Source of the DNA: Prado023 sp963736425
GTDB taxonomy: Bacteria > Actinomycetota > Actinomycetes > S36-B12 > CAIYMF01
DNA: 64,000 bases
Assembly (NCBI GenBank): GCA_963736425.1
Contig: CAVTOX010000014.1
Location: forward strand, 350,897-414,896
Reading direction: 5' to 3'
Under the pieces are notes generated by a model. That model was not told the DNA's origin. It saw only the letters and a list, made by a program, of their open reading frames with translations, and made no database searches. Positions 33,245 to 42,507 of this stretch are shown one piece after another. Numbering within the stretch: position 1 is the stretch's first letter; each line of letters starts with the position of its first letter. The position numbers and the translations under genes are program-made.

Positions 33245-34978
33245 ATGGCCGATGGTGACGCGCGCATCCCCGGCGACCCCGGCTCCGGGGGAGCTGATGG
33301 GGCCGCGGATTCGGCGGAGACCGAGTCCGCCAGGGGGCGCACGCGGCCGGTCTGGTTGGCGGCGCTGGCTGCACTCGTCACCCTGCTCGCTCTCTATGGC
33401 GCGTACTCCCGGCTGAGCTCAGACGTCCCGGGCGCGGACTCGCCGCAGAGCCCGGCGGGGCTGTTCCAGCAGGCACAAGCCGACGGGACGTCGCTGACTG
33501 CGGTGGGACGGACCATCGGGTTGGCAGAGCCGTGCACTGCGTGGCTCGTGGACGCGGGTGCGCCGGCGGAGGCGGACGCGTATGCGGTGACCAGCGCCCG
33601 GTGCGTCGGGCAGACGGATCCCACCACGGTGATGGCAGGCCAGGACCTCACGGATGCGAGCGTCGAGTTCAACGCGTTCGCGCCGCTGTCCACCGCCAAG
33701 CAGGCCGACCTCGTGAAGGCCCCCGTCGAGGCTGTCGAGTGGGCGTCAGCACGGGGCACCGACCTCGCCGTCCTGCGCCTGGGGGCGACCAACGGCGAGC
33801 TCGCGGGGCGCGGCGTCCGCCCGATCGACCCGGTGGCTGCGTCGGAGAAGGGCGCGGAGATCCTCATCGCGGGAGTCCCTGTGGAGGGGATCGCGCCTGA
33901 CCAGCAGTACCTGCGGGGGAGCCGATGCCAGGTCGGGGAGACCTCTGACGTCCTCGAGGAGGGGCTGCTCGGGCATGACGCCCAGGGGTCCGACTGCGCA
34001 GGGATCCTTGGTGGGTCGGCTGGGTCGCCGGTGTTCAACCCGGCCGGACAGGCGGTGGCGATGGTGACGACCACGACCATCGGGGCGACCGAGAAGACCG
34101 AGTGCGCGCTCGGCCTGCCCTGCCAGATATCCGAGGACGGCGGGATCTCGGTCAAGGAGAACACCAACTACATGCTGCCCGTGTCGGCCCTGGTCGGATG
34201 CTTCGCGAAGGGGACTTTCACGCTCGGCGGGGACTGCGCCCTGGAGGACCCGGCGTCCGTGGTCCCGGCCCGTGCGGTCGCGTCGGTGGCCAAGCCGGGG
34301 TCGACCGTGGAGATCCAACTCGAGGGCGAGCTGCCGGAGGGGATTGCGACGACGGACGCGATCGAGGTCAAGCAGGGCAAGCTCGGCACGGTGGACTGCA
34401 GGGCGCCCGAGGGCTGGCTGGGCGCAGCGGAGGCTGCGGCGCTGGCGGCGGCGGAGGCTGGCGGCGACGATGTGGCTGTGTCGGCGAGCGCCGCCCCGTC
34501 CGCGTCGGAGGGCGCCGGCGTCGACCCGTCCGCCGACCCGGCGGCGAGCCCAGGGGCTGGCTCCGGAGCCGGCCCGGGTGAAGCCGTGCCCGTGCCTGCC
34601 GGGCTGTGGTCGTACCCGGTGATCCTCCCGACCGACGAGGGCTTCACCCTGGTGTGCGTGGGATCGGCCGATCAGCCGACCGAGGTCGTGATCAAGGCCG
34701 ACGGGACCGCTCCAGATCCGGGGATGATCGAGTTGACCATCACCAAGGTGGAGGGCGGCGTTCAGGTGGAGCCGGTGTTCGACCCCCCGGAGCTCACCGC
34801 GTTCCGCTGGGTGAGCGGCCCGGTCGACTCGATCGACTGCGCGACGGCCGAGGGTTACGTCGAGTACCGGCGCGTCCCGGCGACGATCCAGGCCGCAGAC
34901 CTGCCCAGCACCGTGTGCGTGATCGGCATCGACGAGGCGGGCAACGAGTCCGAGCCGGCGGCGATCAAGGTCGAGTAG
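33245..34978 (+). CDS. Membrane-anchored chymotrypsin-fold protein, probably a catalytically dead protease
   Basis: 577 residues: a cytoplasmic Gly/Asp-rich tail, one membrane helix at about 35-55 (PVWLAALAALVTLLALYGAY), then an extracellular trypsin-like domain to about 340. Where active enzymes have TAAHC this has TSARC (Arg119 for His). The Asp is kept in GTDLAVLRL (Asp173). The GxSGSP nucleophile motif reads GSAGSPVF, putting Ala259 at the Ser position. Paired cysteines suggest disulfides. An Ala/Gly/Pro/Ser-rich linker (about 405-455) leads to a C-terminal beta-rich module ending IDEAGNESEPAAIKVE. The start is supported by a TACGGT box; a GTG three codons upstream is also possible. It stands alone. 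Confidence 0.72.
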   Translation: MADGDARIPGDPGSGGADGAADSAETESARGRTRPVWLAALAALVTLLALYGAYSRLSSDVPGADSPQSPAGLFQQAQADGTSLTAVGRTIGLAEPCTAWLVDAGAPAEADAYAVTSARCVGQTDPTTVMAGQDLTDASVEFNAFAPLSTAKQADLVKAPVEAVEWASARGTDLAVLRLGATNGELAGRGVRPIDPVAASEKGAEILIAGVPVEGIAPDQQYLRGSRCQVGETSDVLEEGLLGHDAQGSDCAGILGGSAGSPVFNPAGQAVAMVTTTTIGATEKTECALGLPCQISEDGGISVKENTNYMLPVSALVGCFAKGTFTLGGDCALEDPASVVPARAVASVAKPGSTVEIQLEGELPEGIATTDAIEVKQGKLGTVDCRAPEGWLGAAEAAALAAAEAGGDDVAVSASAAPSASEGAGVDPSADPAASPGAGSGAGPGEAVPVPAGLWSYPVILPTDEGFTLVCVGSADQPTEVVIKADGTAPDPGMIELTITKVEGGVQVEPVFDPPELTAFRWVSGPVDSIDCATAEGYVEYRRVPATIQAADLPSTVCVIGIDEAGNESEPAAIKVE

Positions 34979-35142
34979 GGGTGGGGCGGCGGCCGCGTCG
35001 GAGGCCGGGCCCTGCGGATCGGGTTGGCCCCGGTGGATCGCGTCGGGCGTTGCGAGGAGACGACGCTCTGTGGGCATCCCGGCCAGTACCGCCGTGCTCG
35101 TCGCTGGGCGCCCCGAGACCCTCGGCTGGCAGGATGCTCGGC

Positions 35143-36506
35143 ATGACCGCACCCTCGACCGACCAGTTCCGCTCCGCTGTCGCTGCAGCCCTTCCGGGCA
35201 TCCGCGCCGACCTCGAGGACCTGGTCCGGATCCCGAGCGTGAGCCGCGACGGAGCGACCTCGCCGGACGTCGCGCGCAGCGCCGAGACGGTCGCCACTCT
35301 GTTGGCTGACCTCGGGATGCCCGATGTGCGCGTTCTGGAGGCCGACGGCGGTGCGCCGGCAGTGGTCGCCCGGATGCCCGGGCCCGACGGGGCGCCCACT
35401 GTGCTCCTCTACGCCCACCACGACGTCCAGCCCGCGGGCAACCTGGCCGACTGGAACAGCGAGCCGTTCGAGCCCGTTGAGCGCGACGGGCGGCTCTACG
35501 GGCGGGGCGCTGCTGACGACAAGGCCGGAGTCATGGCGCACATCGGGGCCCTGCGCGTGCTCCAGGCGGCGTACCCCGACGGGCTGCCGGTGGGCGTGAC
35601 CGTGTTCGTCGAGGGCGAGGAGGAGGTCGGCTCGCCGACGTTCGGCCCGTTCCTCGAGGAGTACGGCGAGCTGTTGGCCGCTGACGTCGTCGTGATCGCC
35701 GACTCGTCGAACTGGGAGGTCGACGTCCCTGCGTTCACCACCTCGCTGCGTGGGCTGGTCGAGGTGTTCGTGGAGGTGCGCACGCACAAGGGCGAGCAGC
35801 ACTCCGGGGTGTTCGGCGGGCTGTTCCCGGACGCGCTGATGGGGTTGGTCCGGGTGCTTGCCGCGCTACACGACGACGAGGGTCGGGTGGCGGTGCCCGG
35901 GTTGGTGCACGGGCCGGTCCCGACCGTCGACCTCGACGAGTCCGCGCTGCGTGCGGAGGCCGGCGTCCGCGAGGGTGTGGACTCGATCGGGGAGGGCTCG
36001 GCGGCCAACCGGATCTGGTCGATGCCGGCCGTGACGGTGCTGGCCATCGACGCACCCCGCACGGACGCCGCGGCGAACGTGCTGCTCCCGATCGCCCGGG
36101 CGAAGGTGAGCATGCGGATCGCGCCGGGGCAGGATCCCGCGGCCGCCCAACAGGCGCTGTGCGACCACCTGGTCGCGAGCGCCCCGTGGGGCGTGACGGT
36201 GACGTGCGTGCCGGGCGACGGCCGGCAATGCAGTGGCGCTTGCTGCCGTCGGGGTCACATGCCGACGTGGCCCGGGGGGCGTTCACCGATGCCTGGGACG
36301 GCACCGAGCCGGTCCATATGGGGATCGGTGGGTCGATCCCGTTCATCGGCGACATTGCGGAGAAGTTCCCGGAGGCAACGATCCTCGTGGTCGGCCCCGG
36401 CGACCCCGCGGCGTGCTGGCACGGCCCCAACGAGAGCGTGGACCTCGAGGTCCTGCGCAGGCTGACGCTGGCGGAGGTTCTGCTGCTGGCGCGACTGGGG
36501 GAGTAG
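35143..36506 (+). CDS. M20 family metallopeptidase (dipeptidase), frameshifted near the C-terminus
   Basis: A zinc amino/dipeptidase of about 454 residues. Metal ligands and catalytic acids are visible: LLYAHHDVQPAG (His, Asp), RGAADDKAG (bridging Asp), FVEGEEEVGSP (catalytic Glu-Glu) and VVIADSSNW (Asp). The dimerisation domain follows (SLRGLVEVFVEVRTHKGEQH), then GIGGSIPFIGDIAEKFPEA and GPNES at the end. Two extra G residues near 36222 and 36253 move the last 80 codons to another frame, where the sequence continues normally. An in-frame ATG at 35134 would add three residues. GATSPDVARSAE near the start is typical of the M20 dipeptidase subgroup. Confidence 0.88.
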
Positions 36507-36565
36507 CAGCCAGTGAGTCCCCCACGTTGTCCACTGACCCGATCGGGTGAAGGGGGCCATTCTGG

Positions 36566-36594
36566 TCGACACGCTGAGTGACTGAACCTAGTAT
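36566..36594 (+). promoter_or_regulatory. Promoter of the surface protein gene
   Basis: TCGACA (-35) and TAGTAT (-10) separated by exactly 17 nt, 39 nt before the ATG at 36634. This is the best sigma-70-type match I found in the window. Confidence 0.5.
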
Positions 36595-36633
36595 CAATCT
36601 GTCACATCTGGCGGTTTTCGGGCAGGGGTTCTC

Positions 36634-39600
36634 ATGCGTGTCTTCTCAGGTCGGTCCAGTCGTTCGTCGCAGCTGACGGTTGTCGGGTTGTTGACCCTGG
36701 CGCTGGTGATCAATGGACCCATGGCCACTGGCATGTCCATGACGGACACCCCTGAGCCGGAGGTCACCGCGACGGCCGAGCCGACCCCCGAGGTGACGGC
36801 CGCCGAGACGGATGCCCCGGAGCACGGCCGCAACCGAGGCGGACGCCTCGAGACCGACGCCACTGAGGAGCCCGCAGCAGAGACGCCGGCAGCCGACGCG
36901 GACCCGAGCGAGTCCGCCTCCGCCGACGGGACCAGGCCCCCATGGTCGACCCGGTCGAGGACATCGATGACTCCGCCACCACGGACGACCAGGCCCCGCT
37001 GGTCGACCCGGTCGAGGAGACCGACGAGTCCGCGCCCGTGGCGACGGAGGAGTCGGCACCCGCCGACGAGGCGACGTCCGTGCCCGCGGACGCCACCGAC
37101 GGCGCCCCGGTCGAGGAGTTCGTCCCGGGGATCAAGGTGGTCCCGGGTGACGCCAGTGCGACGATCTACTGGCCCGACTTCGGCGCCGAGAAGAACTACG
37201 TCGTCCAGTTCGAGAAAGCCGACGGCTCGTGGAAGGCGTTGGACGCCGAGGTAGCGCCGTCGGACAACTCGACTGGCGAGCCCCTAATCTCCGCTGCGGA
37301 CAATCAGGCAACAGTCGAGGACCTGCGCAACGGCAAGGCCTACACGGTCCGAATTGTGTCGGCGGGAACTGTCGAGCAGGCGAAGGCCGCCACCGCGGAT
37401 GCCGTGGACCTGACGCCGGGCGGACCTCGCGGAGCCCTGGCCCACGCCCGACTCGTCGGCGACGATGTACCCGGCACAGTGGCGGTGGCGTCACCTCCGA
37501 TGCGGATCACTCCGCAGGCCACGGGTGACTTCCTGATCACCCTCGTGGCGCGCAGTTGCGCTCCCGACAGCGACCCGGGGACGAACAACTACAAGAACGT
37601 CCGGGCGAACCGGGCACGCAACAACATCCAGGAATCGCTGAAGAACCTTGGGCCGGACAGCAACTACACCAGCAGCATGGAACCTCCTGTCAATCCCGTC
37701 AATGAGAATGCCTCACCGCAGGACGTCTGCCAGCCAATTACGAACTGGCCTCTGACCTTTGGAGACAGGATCGACGGGAAGTCCCCACCTCCGCTCAACT
37801 ACTTGTCGAAGGTTGGGAACCAGAACGGCACGTACCGGACGCTTGGCTCGACGCCTGAGCTGAACAGCCAGGGAAACCCGACCGGCAGGGACGTCCTCGG
37901 TGCCGTGACGGTCCCCCTGACTGACGCCCAGGCCGCCCTTGCCGCCAGGAGCACGCTGTGGGTGATGGGTGGCACTCCGAATGATCCGCTTGCCGAGGCC
38001 GCCAACGGCTTCGGACCGGCCAATTACGCCTTTGGTGCGCTCAGATGCGCCTACGACGCCCTGAATGGCGACAATGTCGAGTTCGTCAACTACCGCGCGG
38101 GTGTGCGGCATGTGTTCTGCTACGCGATCTATCTGACGCCGCCGGAGCCCAACGGCCAGATCACGATCCGCAAGGTGGCCACTGGCGGGACCGGTGGCGA
38201 ATCCTTCGGGTTCCAAGGGAGTGTCTCCTTCAACCCGGGGGGGACATTCAGCCTGATGAACGGTGAAGCCTTCAGTGAGCGCCGCAGCGTCGGGTCGTGG
38301 TTCGCAGAAGAGACAACTCTGCCGTCAGGGTGGGCGCTGGAGAGGATCGACTGCAGTGCCACGACCGGTACCGGCACCACGGTAGTCGTCGATCCTCAGA
38401 ACCCGCGACGCGTGAACATCACCCTCGCAGCCAATGGACGAGCCGACTGCACCTACTACAACACGCGGGACACGGCGACGTTGACGTTGGTCAAGGAGGT
38501 CAGTGGTGGGCCGGCGTTGCCGACTGCGTGGACGTTGACGGCTGCGGGTCCGACCACGATCACGGGTGTGACTGGGGCTTCGACGGTGACTGGGGCGACG
38601 GTGCCTACGGGCACGTTCAACCTGTCGGAGTCCGGTGGCCCGGCGGGTTACAGCCCGAGTTCCGCGTGGGTGTGTACGGGGACCGGTCAGACGCAGACGG
38701 CGACGTCGGTGACCCTGACCAAGGGTGCGAACGCGACCTGCAAGATCACCAACACCCGCGATACCGCGGAATTGTTGCTGGTCAAGCAGGTCGTGGGTTT
38801 CGACCCTGCTGACCCCGATCAATGGGACCTCTCGGCCACCGGCCCACAGGGCTCGCCAGGCGTGCAGAACGAGGGAGGCTCTGGCGTCCTGACTGAGGTC
38901 TGGTCGGGGGTTGGCTACACACTGGGCGAGTCGGACGGGCCAGCAAACTACTCGCCGAGCGCATGGGTCTGCGAGCCGTTCGTGGCGCCGGAGGGCGACG
39001 ATCTACAGAGGCTTGACGACCAGGCAGACCTCGGATTCGTCCTCAATGGAGACACCGTCACCCTCGACAAGGGCGCGAGCGTCGTGTGCACCATCGTCAA
39101 CACGCGTGACACGGCTGAGGTGAAGTTGCAGAAGGCGTGGGTCAATGCTCGGGGTGGCGACACCGCGGCGCTGACGATCAAGGGTGGCCTGCCGGAGTCC
39201 GGCGCGCCGAACAAGGCGTCGACCGCCACGGGTGCCACCGGGACGGTCCTGGACGCGACCAATGTGGCCAACGCGACCGTCCAGGTCGGCGACACGGTGA
39301 ACGTGTCCGAGGTGCTCGGCGAGAAGAACGCAGGCAAGTACGGCTCGACGCTGGCGTGCACCGCAGGCGATGTGAAGGTCAAGGTCGATGACAAGGGCAA
39401 CTTCACGATGCCCGACGCTGCCGTGACCTGCACCTTCACCAACGACCGCTCGGTCGCGGTGCCCACCCAGCCGACGGTCACCGCAGAGATCTGCGATCCG
39501 AACGTCCCGGGTGCACAGCTGCCCGGCTCGATCACGATCCCGGCGAACCCCGACTACGCGTACTTCATCGAGGGAGTTGCCACGGCGGCGGGGAACTACC

Positions 39601-40280
39601 CGAAGCCGGCCGGCAGCTACAAGGTGACCGCGCAGTTGATCGTGACCAAGCCGGTGTCGGCGTCGGCGCTGCAGCAACTCGCAGCGCAGGACGTCTTCAC
39701 CTGGACCGTGGTTATCCCGGGTTCGCCGGTCTGCCCGATCCTGACCAAGGAGTCCACTCCGGCGAGTGGTCAGCCGGCAACCACCGGTGAGATCGTCACG
39801 TACACAGTCACCGTCAAGAACGGTGGCGACACGGCAGTTGTCGGCGAGACCCTGGTTGACACCCTGCCGGCCGGCGTTGAGCTGATCACCACTTCGATCA
39901 ACCCGAGCAGCGGCGTCTACAACTCCACTGCCCGGACGATCACGTGGAAGTTCGACCTGCCCGCGGCTGTGGGTACCACCCCAGCCACGGCCACGTTCAC
40001 CTACCAGGTGACGGTCACGGCAAGCTCGGGTTCGATCGTGAACTCGGTCAGCTGGGTCGAGCGGAGCCTCACGGCAACCACCACCAACCCAGTCACACCG
40101 GGGACCGTGGGCGGGATCGAGGAGACGCCGGACGAGCCGGACAGCGTGGTGGGTGGCACGGAGGACTTGCCCAACACCGGCGCTGACGACACTGTCAACG
40201 TGGCAGGCTTCGGCCTGCTGGCGATGGTCCTCGGCGGATTGATGGTTGGCTTCGGCCGCCGGCGCCGCAGGGAGCAGTGA
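36634..40280 (+). CDS. LPxTG sortase-anchored surface protein with SpaA-like repeats (pilin/adhesin type), frameshifted near the N-terminus
   Basis: About 1215 residues. An N-terminal signal peptide (LTVVGLLTLALVINGPMATG) is followed by a Pro/Glu/Ala-rich acidic region with DDQAPMVDPVEDIDDS-type repeats (36930-37110) and a fibronectin-III-like domain (37130-37400). A central globular part follows, then four prealbumin-fold SpaA-like modules ending in NTRD or similar (38158-39455) and a DUF11-like TVTVKNGGDTAVVGETLVDTLPAG module (39745-40060). The end carries LPNTG (40167-40181), a membrane helix and RRRRREQ. A sortase would link it to peptidoglycan. Shifts lie at about 36935 and probably a compensated pair at 36825-36866. 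No sortase gene is nearby. A promoter and a terminator bracket it. Confidence 0.88.
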
Positions 40281-40316
40281 CCTCGCCTGTCGGCTGACCC
40301 CGACCGCGAACCGAAT

Positions 40317-40358
40317 GCCGGAGTGCCCGGTCCCGAGCAGGGGGCCGGGCACTCCGGC
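40317..40358 (+). terminator. Terminator hairpin of the surface protein gene
   Basis: A perfect 14-bp inverted repeat, GCCGGAGTGCCCGG at 40317-40330 and its complement at 40345-40358, beginning 37 bp after the stop. There is no T-run, as is common in high-GC actinobacteria. Confidence 0.65.
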
Positions 40359-40500
40359 TGTGGGGTGGACTCCGTCGCCGGTGGGGACTCGGCCCCGTCA
40401 GTGTGGTCGCGACTGCGTAGGAGAGGGCCGGTGACGTCATGTGACGCTCGGTACCCCCATCCGGGGGACGCTTGCGAGACACGTTGTGTAGTTGTGGCCT

Positions 40501-40794
40501 ATGGTGCTGCAGGATTGGCGCTTGGCCAGCCACGCGAGTTGTGGTTTGCCTTCGCGGCCCTGGCCTTCACCGGACCGGTCAGGGAGTCCGGCCGACGCCA
40601 CGACTGAACCCGCGGCCGGGGGCTCGGTGACCGTCGGCGACGCGGCTCCCGTGGTCGAACCCCTCGAGGACGTCGACGAGTCGGACGCCTCCGGTGACAT
40701 CGCCCCGATGATCGAGCCCCTGGAGGACGTGGACGACTCAGGATTCGTGGAGGCCCTTGGCGACGTCGCTCCGATGGAGGATACGGACGCGTAA
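40501..40794 (+). pseudogene. Truncated paralogue of the surface protein (acidic repeat remnant)
   Basis: A short frame whose second half, DATTEPAAGGSVTVGDAAP followed by VVEPLEDVDESDASGDIAP, MIEPLEDVDDS and APMEDTDA, matches the N-terminal acidic region of the neighbouring surface protein (DATEEPAAE and QAPMVDPVEDIDDS). It lacks a signal peptide, the SpaA modules and LPxTG. Probably the stump of a second copy of that gene, cut at about 40795 where a piece of an unrelated transporter gene begins on the other strand. A small functional acidic protein is an alternative, but the N-terminal 35 residues look random. Confidence 0.55.
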
Positions 40795-40797
40795 CGC

Positions 40798-41023
40798 TCG
40801 CAGGGAAGACCACGCCCATCCCGAGTCGCGCCAGGCCGGGGTTGTTCGCCACGAGTTCGATCGACCAACCGCCCACGACGATCGCAAGCAGCGCGCCCAC
40901 CGCAATGAACTTCCCGCCCAGCACGGACATCACGAACAGCCTCGAGGTGGGCAGCGCGGACTTGGAGACGGCAGCATCGTCGATCGTGTCGACGGTCGGG
41001 GCGAGGGAGCGGGCTTCAGCCAT
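40798..41023 (-). pseudogene. Truncated formate/nitrite transporter (FNT/FocA-like) remnant
   Basis: From the ATG at 41023 the minus strand encodes about 75 residues: MAEARSLAPTVDTIDDAAVS, then KSALPTSRLFVMSVLGGKFI AVGALLAIVV and GLARLGMGVVFPAS. This follows the N-terminus and first helix of FNT channels (K..LP..RLFVLA.LAG.FIA.GA), where the second helix would carry GAELFTGN. The similarity stops at about 40798 and the remaining roughly 200 residues are missing, so the gene is a fragment. Recognised by eye only. Confidence 0.5.
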
Positions 41024-41180
41024 GGGCGCGACGCTCCCTGGAGACCCCGCGGAGCGGGCAAGCGGCCGTTCCGCACATGGAAGAGGCACCACGATGGGGG
41101 CCTCGTCACGAGTGCCCCCGGCAGGATCCGATCGGCGCCACGCCCCGGCGGGACCTCTTCCTCGAACCTTGGCAGGGGAT

Positions 41181-41360
41181 GCCATCCTACCGACGCCGCG
41201 CCAAGCGCTAAATCACGGTGCCCCCGGCAGCCGGCAAGATGCGTTGCATCTCGATCGATCGCGTCCAGATGCAACGCAGGTCCGTGTCGCGTGAAGGACG
41301 CACCGCTCGGGATGGACCCGCTGAGCTACGGGGGCCAGGGCGAACGGCCATCCTACCGAC
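41181..41360. repeat. Pair of 14-bp direct repeats in the decayed region
   Basis: GCCATCCTACCGAC occurs at 41181-41194 and again at 41347-41360. Read on the minus strand each contains TAGGAT, the -10 sequence used elsewhere here, so this may be a duplicated promoter. Apart from this and the palindromic repeats I see no gene between 41024 and 41431. Confidence 0.5.
41240..41278 (+). repeat. Palindromic dispersed repeat, copy B
   Basis: A perfect 12-bp inverted repeat, TGCGTTGCATCT at 41240-41251 and AGATGCAACGCA at 41267-41278, with a 15-nt loop. It is followed by GGTCCGTGTCGCGTGA, the conserved spacer of copies A and D. Confidence 0.85.
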
Positions 41361-41400
41361 CACCCCCCGCGCCCCCAAATTCCCCGCCGACATCTGCCTT

Positions 41401-41440
41401 TGCGTTGCATCTGGGACGCTGTCGCGTCTGAATGCAACGT
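41401..41440 (+). repeat. Palindromic dispersed repeat, copy C (overlaps the DUF559 gene start)
   Basis: TGCGTTGCATCT at 41401-41412 faces ATGCAACG at 41432-41439. The ATG inside the right arm is the first in-frame ATG of the following gene. The spacer block seen in the other copies is missing. Confidence 0.75.
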
Positions 41441-42350
41441 CACGTCGGCTGTCAGGTGAAGGAGATCTCCCGGGGGCTCGACGTCCGCGTCGCCGCAGCG
41501 CAGGACGGGGTGTTCACCCGGTCGCAGGCGCGCTCAGAGGGCTGGTCCGACGGCCGCCAGCGTCGCCTGGTCCGGTCCGGGCTCTGGGTCCCGATCACGG
41601 CGAGTGTGCTTCGCCATCGCGAGGCGGTCGAGGGTCCGTGGCAGCGAGCCCGGGCGGTGTGGCTCACCGGTGGCATGGTCGTCAGCCACGACACGGCCGG
41701 GCAGCTGTGGGGGCTGTGCACCTCGGGCGGGTTGCACGGGACGAGCCTGTCGTCACGTCGCACGACCGCCGTGATCACGCACCGAGCCGACCTGCCGAGC
41801 GCGGACACGGTCGCGGTCGACGGAATGCGCGTCACGACGCCTCCGCGCACTGTTGCCGATCTGCTGTGCACTCTTGAGCCGCCAGCTTCGGTCGCGATGG
41901 CCTGCGACGCCCTTCGCCAGGGGATCCTCACCACGGCCGAACTGAGGCGCGCCGCTGACTCGGCCACGGGCCGGCACGGAGCCGCTCGGGCTCGTTTCGT
42001 GGCCCGGACGTGCGCCGGGCGCCCATACTCGGTCCTGGAGTGGCACTTCCACCGACGGGTCGGCGCGCTGGGTCCGGGCTGGCGGTTCAACCCTGCGGTC
42101 CACGACTGCGGAGGGCAAGATCGGCGACGTCGACGCGCTGCACGACGGCACGAGGATCGTCGTCGAGCTCGATGGGCAGCAGTTCCACGGACCGGACCGG
42201 TTCCAGGCCGACCGTACGCGCGACCAGCGACTGGCCGCGGCCGGCTACGTCGTCCTGCGCTTCACGTGGGACGACCTGATCAAGCGCCCGGACGACGTCA
42301 TCGAGCGCATCCGACGAACGGTGGCCCACCGTGCTCGCCTCGTAGCCTGA
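41432..42350 (+). CDS. AbiEi-like HTH / DUF559 (Vsr-like endonuclease fold) protein, frameshifted
   Basis: About 305 residues. The N-terminal part, GVFTRSQARSEGWSDGRQRR and LVRSGLWVPI, is the winged-helix start of AbiEi-type proteins. The middle has VSHDTAGQLWGL, ITHRADLP and VTTPPRTVADLL. The C-terminal part, in another frame after about 42107 (an extra T), reads KIGDVDALHDGTRIVVELDG, QQFHG, then RDQRLAAAGYVVLRFTWDDL, the DUF559 pattern with the very-short-patch-repair-like E/D...Q..H and VLRFTW motifs. A GTG at 41456 is the alternative start if the repeat is not coding. No toxin gene is adjacent. Palindromic repeats lie at both ends, hinting at a link between repeat and protein. Confidence 0.72.
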
Positions 42351-42356
42351 ACGCGC

Positions 42357-42427
42357 TGCGTTGCATGTCGGCCAGTATCGGGTCGCAGACGCAACGCAGG
42401 TCCGTGTCGGGCGAAGCGAGACGCAAC
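42357..42427 (+). repeat. Palindromic dispersed repeat, copy D
   Basis: TGCGTTGC at 42357-42364 faces GCAACGCA at 42391-42398, followed by the spacer CGCAGGTCCGTGTCGGGCGA and a third core (ACGCAACGCAACGCA) to about 42425. It begins seven bases after the stop of the DUF559 gene, so that gene is flanked by copies C and D. Confidence 0.8.
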
Positions 42428-42495
42428 GCAACGCAGGCGGGGGCGGCGGCGGGGAGCGGCTGGAATCGGACTGTCGGGCCGCCTGGCCGCCCCAC

Positions 42496-42501
42496 TACCA
42501 T
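42496..42501 (+). promoter_or_regulatory. -10 element, probable leaderless promoter of argS
   Basis: TACCAT 6 nt before the ATG at 42508, with no Shine-Dalgarno sequence. Confidence 0.4.
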
Positions 42502-42507
42502 GGGCGC

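Noticed and set aside
40323..40607. A reading frame with a hydrophobic stretch (AYGAAGLALGQPRELWFAFAALAF) read as a signal-peptide gene
   Set aside because: It lies across the terminator hairpin, has no ribosome site, and ends abruptly in another frame of the surface-protein remnant. It may be a trace of the lost paralogue, but I cannot support a gene.
41432..42350. A complete type IV toxin-antitoxin pair around the AbiEi-like gene
   Set aside because: No AbiEii-type nucleotidyltransferase gene lies upstream or downstream. The neighbours are repeats and argS.
41240..42427. A CRISPR array or an insertion sequence with terminal inverted repeats
   Set aside because: The repeats are few, irregularly spaced and palindromic, without equal-length spacers, and the enclosed gene is not a transposase. 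No target-site duplication is evident.
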